Assembly: GCA_003456035.1 (NCBI GenBank) | Contig: DMPJ01000502.1 | Span: 2,625 to 8,696 of the forward strand | Direction: 5' to 3' | Source: Planktothrix sp. UBA8402 | GTDB taxonomy: Bacteria > Cyanobacteriota > Cyanobacteriia > Cyanobacteriales > Microcoleaceae | DNA length: 6,072 nucleotides | Shown: positions 1 to 5,493 of the stretch, one piece after another | Layout: each line of letters begins with the position of its first letter | Position numbering within the stretch: position 1 is the stretch's first letter | The notes under the pieces: model-generated | The model's input: only the letters and a program-made list of their open reading frames with translations | Told to the model about the DNA's origin: nothing | Databases searched by the model: none | Program-made: the position numbers and the translations under genes

Positions 1-2618
1 CCCGACTTTTCTAAAATATAAAGGATGATATCTAAAGGATTTAAAACCTGCTCTTGCTTTAATTTTTGTTTTAACTCCTCGGCTAATTCCATCCGTGTTT
101 TTAAAGGACGAGTATCATTTTCATCAGTCAACGCATATAAAACTAAACGAGATGTTGCCTCATTTTCTGGGCCACAATCTTGGATTACTTCTTCTAAAAA
201 CCGCTCGACTAACTTTTGTTTAGGGCCTTGTTTTTGATATGCTTCTAAAGTGGTAATATTTTCCGCTTGTAATTGAGTCCCCACAACCTGCAATTCAATA
301 GGACGAACTTCTCCAGCTTCTCCTGCTAAATCCTGAACCAAGGCTTGAATTAAGGTATCTTCTAAATAAAAATGGGCGCGATCTGTTAAACTTTTGATCA
401 CATTATGGGCTTCTTTTTTACTAAAATTTCCTAAATAAAATATAATATCTTTACTTAAAATATCATTATTAATTGCTTCTAAATCAACCTGGCGGGTTCC
501 TTCTAGTAAATAGTGTAAATAATCTTCTCGCAATGAAATAACAATTTTTACAAAAGGTAAATTTAAGACATCCTGTAAAAACTCAAAAAACAGCCTTCGC
601 AATTTAATAGATTGAACAAAAAATAATTCTTCAAATTGATCAAAAATCAAAACAGTCAATAAATTTTGTCTACCATTTTCCTTGAGTTGTTCAATTACTC
701 TAATTAAATTCTCAGTATAATCTTGATTTTCTGGTTCTTCGGTGAGTGACCGATCTAAGTCACTATCTAAATTTTTAACCCCGACTTGAATAGACTCCGC
801 AGATTGCACAGATAATCCGTGAAATCCGTGCAATCCATCTAAATCCGCGATAAGTTTTTGTTCTAACTCAATAACAAAACAATTATAGGTTTTAATTACG
901 ATCGGAAAGCTAATGCGAGCATCAATAATTTTTTGTTGTAAAGCTGGAACTAATCCGGCACCCAAAATCGAGCTTTTTCCTACCCCAGATTGACCATAAA
1001 TTACCGTTAATTTATGATAACTACTCGCCATCCGTTGTAACAGATGCTTAATAGCTTCTTCCCGTCCTGATGCGGTGATTTCATCAGTAAAATTAGCATT
1101 GATTTCACTAGGATCTAAAGTAGAAGTCAGAGCTTGTTTGCGAGGTTGTAATCGTCCGGCTCCCACAAAGGCATTATATCCATAAGCACTAGATTGATTG
1201 CGATATTCTTCTTTAATTTTAAAGGCTTCTTGATAATCTCCCAATCCAAAATAAAGGCGGTTTAGCATCTTCAAAATTTGCAGATACAACCAAATCAAAT
1301 TCACGGTTAAAAGCGTTGTTTTAATTGTTTCGGCTGCTAATTCTAATTTTTCAATTGCAGCCCATTTTAATCCCTGCTTTTCTAACGCTTGTGCTAATAT
1401 ATATAAGAAAAACCCCTCTAATTGATCAATCCGGGGATGATCGGGATTTTCCTTGGCGACCAAAATCAGAGTTTCTAAAGCAACATTAGCTAATTCTTTA
1501 GCATTTTGCCAATCCTGATCCTGTAAAGCAACATTTGCTAAAAATCCATAATCCTGGGCTAGTGGAATTAGGAAACTATTCCCCAATTTCTGATGTAATT
1601 TGCGACCTTTTAAACCCAGTTCTCGGAGACTTTTCCAATCACTTAAATGAATAAAAACTTCTCCAATTTTATTTAAAAACTTGGCAACTAAATCTTGACG
1701 TTGGGCAGTTTCAAACTTTTCTATAGACTGTTGGAGAAAAACACCAGCTTGTCTCCATTCTCGATCACCATTCGAGTCACGATGTTGTTCACCTAAATAA
1801 CACCAACACAAGCCAATATGAAATAATATTAATCCTTCCCATAATAAAACATTAGAATTATCTGTAGTGAAGCTACTAGGTGATTGTTGTTGCCAAAATC
1901 TTAAGGATTGTTGATATTGTTGTAAGGCTAGAGTCACCTGTTGATTAGCATAAAAATAGCGACCATAAAGCCATTTTAACTTGGCTTCTAAAACGGGATC
2001 TATCGCAATTTCTTGCTTTTTTAAATCTTGATAGGCTGCTTCAAGTTCGGTTCCTGATTCTAGGCCTAAAATACTAGCATTGGGTAAAAATCTTTCTGCA
2101 CCTGCTTCTAAAACTTTGGTAAAAACTAACGATACTTTTTCCTCTAAAAAATTAATTAATTGATCAGAACTGAGTAAAAATTCATAAGTTGTTGCCCAAC
2201 TGGTAAAATCAGGAGCATTGCGATTAAGTTTTTTCCACAATTTATCATTAATCCATAATACTAAAGGAAAGGGAAAATTACGAAAGGCTTCCCTAACCAA
2301 ATTAGCAGAATGCAAAACTTCATCAATAGCAACAACGGACTCCAAACCAAAAACCATTAAAACCGAAGGATAATTAGGCTCTAGTTCTGCTTTAATCGAA
2401 CCATATAAGGTTTGAACCCCAGGAGCTAACCTAAATTCGACTATGTTTAGGGAACATTTTTGCTTCAGTTCGGCGACCATTTGTTCGCGTAAACTTTCAT
2501 AATTGCAGCGCAACAATAACAACGAAAAACTCCCTTGCATTTTCGTTAACGCTCTAGTAAGGGTATGAATTTGCTGAGGATTATGGCTGACGTGATCGTT
2601 TACGCGATAAAGTTCCAT
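1..2618 (-). CDS. TPR-containing nSTAND1-type NTPase, C-terminus beyond window
   Basis: Translation gives 872 uninterrupted codons from ATG at 2618 to the window edge, with no stop or frameshift; the 3' end is missing. The start is fixed by AAGGAG ten bases upstream. Residues 1 to about 170 form an alternating strand/helix domain with strands SLLLLRCN, NIVEFRL, PSVLMVFGLE and PFPLVLWIND, followed by APDFTSW; I know this signature from cyanobacterial TPR/ATPase proteins but not its function. Residues about 200-475 are helical and TPR-like (for example KLKWLYGRYFYANQQ). The NTPase then shows Walker A GQSGVGKSS (542-550) followed by AGLVPAL, Walker B LLTVLIFDQFEELF (653-666), a sensor-like SLREDYL (695-701) and RPIELQVVGTQL near 772-783. 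The GxSGxGKSS..AGL.PAL plus DQFEELF pair is the hallmark of nSTAND1 NTPases. STAND proteins are ATP-driven oligomerising switches in signalling, cell death or phage defence; which applies here is not visible. The repeats lie before the NTPase, the reverse of the usual order, so any effector or sensor may lie in the missing C-terminus. Confidence 0.9.
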   Translation of the reverse strand, partial: MELYRVNDHVSHNPQQIHTLTRALTKMQGSFSLLLLRCNYESLREQMVAELKQKCSLNIVEFRLAPGVQTLYGSIKAELEPNYPSVLMVFGLESVVAIDEVLHSANLVREAFRNFPFPLVLWINDKLWKKLNRNAPDFTSWATTYEFLLSSDQLINFLEEKVSLVFTKVLEAGAERFLPNASILGLESGTELEAAYQDLKKQEIAIDPVLEAKLKWLYGRYFYANQQVTLALQQYQQSLRFWQQQSPSSFTTDNSNVLLWEGLILFHIGLCWCYLGEQHRDSNGDREWRQAGVFLQQSIEKFETAQRQDLVAKFLNKIGEVFIHLSDWKSLRELGLKGRKLHQKLGNSFLIPLAQDYGFLANVALQDQDWQNAKELANVALETLILVAKENPDHPRIDQLEGFFLYILAQALEKQGLKWAAIEKLELAAETIKTTLLTVNLIWLYLQILKMLNRLYFGLGDYQEAFKIKEEYRNQSSAYGYNAFVGAGRLQPRKQALTSTLDPSEINANFTDEITASGREEAIKHLLQRMASSYHKLTVIYGQSGVGKSSILGAGLVPALQQKIIDARISFPIVIKTYNCFVIELEQKLIADLDGLHGFHGLSVQSAESIQVGVKNLDSDLDRSLTEEPENQDYTENLIRVIEQLKENGRQNLLTVLIFDQFEELFFVQSIKLRRLFFEFLQDVLNLPFVKIVISLREDYLHYLLEGTRQVDLEAINNDILSKDIIFYLGNFSKKEAHNVIKSLTDRAHFYLEDTLIQALVQDLAGEAGEVRPIELQVVGTQLQAENITTLEAYQKQGPKQKLVERFLEEVIQDCGPENEATSRLVLYALTDENDTRPLKTRMELAEELKQKLKQEQVLNPLDIILYILEKS
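814..850. repeat. Short AATCCGTG-type repeat inside the STAND coding sequence
   Basis: On the plus strand four near-identical units follow head to tail: AATCCGTGA (814-822), AATCCGTGC (823-831), AATCCATCTA (832-841) and AATCCGCGA (842-850). Read on the coding strand, they give an HG-rich stretch, GLHGFHGLS, within residues about 591-605, between the Walker A and Walker B motifs. Units of about three codons keep the frame open. Repeats built from ATCCGTG-like units are familiar as dispersed elements between genes in cyanobacteria and other phyla; finding one within a coding region suggests an in-frame insertion. That last step is inference. Confidence 0.55.
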
Positions 2619-2628
2619 CCTTATGAAT

Positions 2629-2634
2629 CTCCTT
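2629..2634 (-). promoter_or_regulatory. Ribosome binding site of the STAND gene
   Basis: The minus strand reads AAGGAG with a ten-base spacer to ATG at 2618. It is a strong Shine-Dalgarno match and decides the start of the long minus-strand gene. Confidence 0.75.
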
Positions 2635-2723
2635 GACACTGGTGATCATCCGACGGTTGATTTGAAAATCGGCTGTTTAACTTTAACTCCGTTCCTACCC
2701 CCATCATAACTCAAAGCCATACT

Positions 2724-2969
2724 CTATTCTGCTGTTACCCGTTCGGTTCTATAACATAAACCATTGTCGTAACATTCAGATGTGCGTCTTTGTTGTGGGT
2801 GAGTCCATAAGGATTTATGATTGGGGGTACGGGGCTGTACTGACGCAGGACTCAAGGGTTCAACTCTCGAAATCCCTTGTGATCCGGCAAAACTAGGGGT
2901 GGCATTGATCACACCCATTAAGGATAATGCCATGATCAAAGTGTATTTTTTTCTGGGGTTGGTCAACAT
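2724..2969 (-). CDS. Small secreted protein of unknown function
   Basis: An 81-residue product that I do not recognise. The N-terminus is a clear Sec signal peptide: positive n-region (MLTNPRKKY), hydrophobic core (TLIMALSLMGVINA) and a likely signal peptidase I site after SFA at residue 28. The mature part of about 53 residues is Pro/Ser/Thr/Arg-rich with one Trp, and ends in a compact motif with two cysteines, CYDNGLC (66-72), followed by YRTERVTAE. The two cysteines could form a disulfide in the periplasm or outside the cell. It is not a lipoprotein, as no cysteine lies near the cleavage site. An AGGAG box nine bases before ATG supports the start; the stop is TAG. The STAND gene follows 105 bases downstream on the same strand with no terminator seen between them, so co-transcription is possible. 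The signal peptide and good ribosome binding site argue for a real gene despite the length. Confidence 0.75.
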   Translation of the reverse strand: MLTNPRKKYTLIMALSLMGVINATPSFAGSQGISRVEPLSPASVQPRTPNHKSLWTHPQQRRTSECYDNGLCYRTERVTAE

Positions 2970-2978
2970 AATATTTAG

Positions 2979-2983
2979 CTCCT
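2979..2983 (-). promoter_or_regulatory. Ribosome binding site of the small secreted protein
   Basis: AGGAG on the minus strand, nine bases before ATG at 2969. It supports this small open frame as a translated gene. Confidence 0.7.
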
Positions 2984-3077
2984 AATTGATTTCTAAGTTA
3001 GTGATTGTACTGATTGCTCTCACTTTTTAATTATCTAAAACTAACGACGGTTTTATACTTGATTTTGTGGCAGTTAA

Positions 3078-3083
3078 ATTATA
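3078..3083 (-). promoter_or_regulatory. Candidate -10 box for the small secreted protein gene
   Basis: The minus strand reads a perfect TATAAT about 110 bases upstream of the ATG at 2969. No good -35 hexamer lies at 17 bases; the nearest, TTGATA at 3105-3110, is 21 bases away. A single hexamer in AT-rich DNA is weak evidence. Confidence 0.25.
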
Positions 3084-3113
3084 AGTTGATTCCAACTGAT
3101 GGGATATCAAGAT

Positions 3114-3154
3114 TGTTGAGTTAGTCCTAGGTGTCTATTCTAGGCGGTTCAACA
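3114..3154. other. Bulged inverted repeat in the divergent intergenic region
   Basis: Outer arms TGTTGA (3114-3119) and TCAACA (3149-3154) enclose inner arms CCTAG (3126-3130) and CTAGG (3140-3144) around a nine-base loop. The two stems are nested, with six and four unpaired bases between them. It could be an operator, part of a leader RNA or chance. No T-tract follows on either strand, so it is not a classic terminator. Confidence 0.35.
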
Positions 3155-3304
3155 GTCGTTGTCACCGCAGATCGATGCCTAGACTTTCTAATCACGGGTA
3201 TAACACTTTCGCAACTGACACAAGGAAGGCTTTAGGGTTTCAAGGCCAAAATCTCTTTCGGTATTGGTTCAAGGGAGTTCGGTCAGGTTAGAGTATAAAT
3301 ATAG

Positions 3305-3335
3305 CAAATTTTGATTAACTTGGCACAAATTTGAT
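3305..3335 (+). promoter_or_regulatory. Direct repeat overlapping the ArsA-like start codon
   Basis: CAAATTTTGAT (3305-3315) recurs as CAAATTTGAT (3326-3335), with 21 bases between equivalent starts, about two helical turns. The second copy runs into the ATG at 3334. The spacing suits a dimeric repressor site on one DNA face, but both copies are AT-rich and could match by chance. No Shine-Dalgarno sequence is seen before this ATG. Confidence 0.25.
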
Positions 3336-5226
3336 GTTTAATTCTAATACTCTTACTCTAGCATTATTTAGCGGAAAAGGGGGTGTGGGAAAAACTACTC
3401 TTTCCTGTGGGTTTGCCCTCCGGTGGGCGAAACAATTTCCTGATCAACAAATTTTACTTCTTTCCACTGATCCCGCCCCTTCCTTGGGGGATGTTTTACA
3501 AATTGCGGTTACAGATCAGGCTGAAGTCATTGAAAATTTCCCCAATTTAAAAGTTCGGGCAATAGAAGCGGAAAAATTATTAACAGCGTTCAAAAATCGT
3601 TATGGTTCGGTTTTGGAATTATTAGTAGAAAGGGGTAGTTTTGTAGAAGGGGAAGATTTAACTCCGGTTTGGGATTTAGATTGGCCGGGAATTGATGAAT
3701 TAATGGGATTATTAGAAATTCAACGGTTATTTCACGACCAAATTGTGGATCGGGTAGTGGTAGATATGGCTCCTAGTGGTCATGCGTTAAACCTTTTAGA
3801 GTTAATGGATTTTTTAGATAATTTATTAGCATCTTTAACCTTATTTCAAGAAAAACACCGCACCATTAGTCAATCTTTTACAGGTCGTTATCAATCGGAT
3901 CAAGCAGATGTTTTTTTAGAAGAAATGCAAGAGGAACTTTCTTCGGGAAGATATCGACTTCAGGATCAAGAAAAAACCGCTTGTTTTGTGGTAGCAATTC
4001 CTGAACCTATGAGTTGGCTAGAAACCCAAAGATTTTTAGACGCTCTCCAAGGTTTAAATATTCCCGTTGGTGGTTTATTAATTAATCATATTGTTTCCCA
4101 AAGTCAAAATTTAGATCGTTATCAAGAACAGCAAAAACTTCTGAAACAATTTCAAGATATTGCTGAAAATCATCCGATTTTTACTATTCCTGAACTCTCC
4201 AAAGAACCCTTGGGAACTATTGCCCTAGAAACCCTATTTTCTCAACTACAACCCTTAACATTATCGGAAGAATTATATTTAGAAGATCAAACTTTTATTC
4301 CCCCTCAACCCTTAGAATTTTCTACACCTTTAGCTAAATTTAGTGATTTTATCAATGAAAATAGACGATTAATTATTGTCGGTGGGAAAGGCGGTGTGGG
4401 TAAAACAACCGTTGCTGCTGCTATTGGATGGGAAACAGCAAAACAATATACTGATAAAAAAATTCAGATGGTTTCTATTGATCCTGCTCATTCTTTAGGA
4501 GATGCTTTTGGGTTAAAATTAAGCCATGAACCTATTGCTATTACTCCTAATTTATTGGGTCAAGAAATAGACGCTGATCAAGTTTTAAATCAGTTTCGAG
4601 AAGACTATCTTTGGGAACTAGCAGAAATGATGAGTGGAGAGAAGGATGATCCCAATGCCATGTTAAAATTAGCTTATGGCCCGGAAGCCTGGCGACGAAT
4701 TGTGTCTCAATCTTTACCCGGAATTGATGAAATGTTATCCTTAGTTGAGGTGATGGATTTATTAGAAAGTAATCAACTAGATTTAATTATTTTAGATACG
4801 GCTCCTACGGGTCATTTATTACGGTTTTTGGAAATGCCAACGGCGATGAGTGAATGGTTAGCGTGGATTTTTAAACTTTGGATTAAATATCAGAATGTGT
4901 TAGGAAGAACTGAATTTATGGGCCGTTTAAGAAGTTTACGTCAACGGGTTGTTAAAGCCCAGAAAAAACTTCAAGATCCTAATTATACTGAATTTATTGG
5001 AGTAGTTCAAGGTCAAGTTGCTATTGTTGCAGAAGCACAAAGGTTAACGGAATCTTTGAAAAAAAAGGGAATTTATCAACGCTATATTGTTCAGAATCGT
5101 TTTGAAATGGGACAGGAATTAGTAACTGCTCAATTTCCAGATCAAACTTTAATTATTTTACCAAATCTTCCCCGTTCTGTTGAACCGATTGTTAGAATTA
5201 AAGAAGCTGCTAAAATATTATTTTAA
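3334..5226 (+). CDS. Tandem ArsA/GET3-family ATPase
   Basis: A 630-residue SIMIBI-class ATPase made of two homologous halves, close in size to the two-half ArsA of arsenite pumps. Half 1 has deviant Walker A GKGGVGKTT (14-22), switch I DPAPSLGD (46-53), WPGIDE (117-122) and switch II DMAPSGH (144-150). Half 2 repeats these as GKGGVGKTT (351-359), DPAHSLGD (383-390), LPGIDE (461-466) and DTAPTGH (488-494). Both halves keep the P-loop lysines and the switch I aspartate, so both look able to bind and hydrolyse ATP. Only two cysteines occur (25 and 217) and none in half 2: there is no GET3-type CxxC zinc site, and the cysteines that bind arsenite in ArsA are not evident. No C-terminal alpha-crystallin-like domain is present, unlike cyanobacterial Get3d. 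No arsB, arsR or arsC lies nearby. The product is soluble; client binding or membrane-protein targeting is a guess. ATG at 3334 is preferred over the adjacent TTG at 3331; neither has a clear ribosome binding site. Confidence 0.9.
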   Translation: MFNSNTLTLALFSGKGGVGKTTLSCGFALRWAKQFPDQQILLLSTDPAPSLGDVLQIAVTDQAEVIENFPNLKVRAIEAEKLLTAFKNRYGSVLELLVERGSFVEGEDLTPVWDLDWPGIDELMGLLEIQRLFHDQIVDRVVVDMAPSGHALNLLELMDFLDNLLASLTLFQEKHRTISQSFTGRYQSDQADVFLEEMQEELSSGRYRLQDQEKTACFVVAIPEPMSWLETQRFLDALQGLNIPVGGLLINHIVSQSQNLDRYQEQQKLLKQFQDIAENHPIFTIPELSKEPLGTIALETLFSQLQPLTLSEELYLEDQTFIPPQPLEFSTPLAKFSDFINENRRLIIVGGKGGVGKTTVAAAIGWETAKQYTDKKIQMVSIDPAHSLGDAFGLKLSHEPIAITPNLLGQEIDADQVLNQFREDYLWELAEMMSGEKDDPNAMLKLAYGPEAWRRIVSQSLPGIDEMLSLVEVMDLLESNQLDLIILDTAPTGHLLRFLEMPTAMSEWLAWIFKLWIKYQNVLGRTEFMGRLRSLRQRVVKAQKKLQDPNYTEFIGVVQGQVAIVAEAQRLTESLKKKGIYQRYIVQNRFEMGQELVTAQFPDQTLIILPNLPRSVEPIVRIKEAAKILF

Positions 5227-5252
5227 GCTGTTGAGCATTGATGATCAATATA

Positions 5253-5294
5253 GCAGGGGAGCAGGGGAGCAGGGGAGGCAGATGGAGCAGGGGA
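5253..5294 (+). repeat. GCAGGGGA tandem repeat, four GGGG tracts
   Basis: Three perfect head-to-tail copies of GCAGGGGA (5253-5260, 5261-5268, 5269-5276) are followed by a ten-base spacer and a fourth copy (5287-5294). It begins 26 bases after the ArsA-like stop codon and would be in its 3' untranslated RNA. The four G4 tracts, with loops of 4, 4 and 14 bases, could in principle fold as a G-quadruplex. Such GGGGAGCA runs are common between cyanobacterial genes. Confidence 0.85.
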
Positions 5295-5308
5295 GGTAAA
5301 CTCTTTCT

Positions 5309-5378
5309 ATTACCGATTAACCATTACCGATTAACCATTACCGATTCGTAATTCGTAATTCGTAATTCGTAATTAAAT
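5309..5378. repeat. In-phase heptamer repeat block (STRR-like)
   Basis: An unbroken seven-base register runs through ten heptamers, all starting ATT: ATTACCG, ATTAACC, ATTACCG, ATTAACC, ATTACCG, then four copies of ATTCGTA (5344-5371) and a degenerate ATTAAAT. The first part can also be read as a 14-mer repeated two and a half times. Short tandemly repeated heptamers are a known trait of cyanobacterial intergenic DNA. Confidence 0.85.
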
Positions 5379-5391
5379 TATTCGGTGAAAT

Positions 5392-5418
5392 GGTGCGTGC
5401 GCTGATCGCTTACGCACC
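5392..5418. repeat. GGTGCGT/ACGCACC palindrome
   Basis: GGTGCGT (5392-5398) pairs with ACGCACC (5412-5418). Inside, GCG (5399-5401) pairs with CGC (5407-5409) around the five-base loop CTGAT, leaving only TT bulged. The stem of ten pairs is GC-rich in an AT-rich background. It resembles the GTAGGGTGCGT palindromic repeats found in many copies in cyanobacterial genomes. It lies between two convergent genes and may help end their transcripts, though no T-tract follows. Confidence 0.7.
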
Positions 5419-5459
5419 CTACAAAAAATGTAGGGGAGAGGTGTCCATCGCCCCCTACA
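5417..5459. repeat. Triple CCCTACA arms forming alternative hairpins
   Basis: CCCTACA (5417-5423) pairs with TGTAGGG (5429-5435) around the loop AAAAA. The same middle arm, as TGTAGGGG (5429-5436), can instead pair with CCCCTACA (5452-5459) around a 15-base loop. The two stems exclude each other because they share the middle arm. The first arm also overlaps the end of the preceding palindrome. This is probably part of the same dispersed repeat family. Confidence 0.65.
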
Positions 5460-5463
5460 GAGA

Positions 5464-5489
5464 AATTAGGGTTTTTAATTTTCCTAATT
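5464..5489 (-). terminator. Weak hairpin just after the SdrD-like stop codon
   Basis: AATTAGG (5464-5470) and CCTAATT (5483-5489) form a seven-pair, AT-rich stem with a 12-base loop, four bases past the minus-strand stop codon. The position suits a terminator, but no T-tract follows on the minus strand, so it is at best a weak one. Confidence 0.3.
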
Positions 5490-5493
5490 CTGA

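Larger units (their letters stand above)
2970..3333. other. Divergent intergenic region, no gene seen
   Basis: These 364 bases separate the minus-strand secreted-protein gene from the plus-strand ArsA-like gene and should hold both promoters. I see no coding frame. Three structures are listed separately: a TATAAT box on the minus strand, a bulged hairpin at 3114-3154 and a direct repeat at 3305-3335. On the plus strand TATAAATAT at 3294-3302 is a possible -10 region for the ArsA-like gene, but no convincing -35 element sits 16-18 bases upstream of it. Confidence 0.6.

Noticed and set aside
25..237. Plus-strand open frame of 70 codons
   Set aside because: It lies antisense within the STAND gene, which has family motifs through this stretch; the product resembles nothing and no ribosome binding site is seen.
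2703..2708. TATGAT on the minus strand as a separate promoter of the STAND gene
   Set aside because: There is no -35 element at a suitable distance and no extended TG motif, so it is not listed as a feature.
3264..3299. Full sigma-70 promoter from TTGGTT and TATAAA for the ArsA-like gene
   Set aside because: The spacer is 24 bases, far from the usual 16-18.
3331..3333. TTG as start of the ArsA-like gene
   Set aside because: ATG follows immediately in frame, and the TTG has no better ribosome binding site.
3334..5226. Arsenite pump ATPase (arsA) or zinc-type GET3
   Set aside because: The required cysteines are missing and there are no ars genes nearby, so only the family name is used and no gene symbol is given.
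5309..5378. CRISPR array
   Set aside because: Units are seven bases long with no unique spacers; it is a simple tandem repeat.
5392..5459. Complete insertion sequence or riboswitch
   Set aside because: No transposase or target-site duplication is seen, and no known aptamer motif is recognisable; it fits a dispersed palindromic repeat better.
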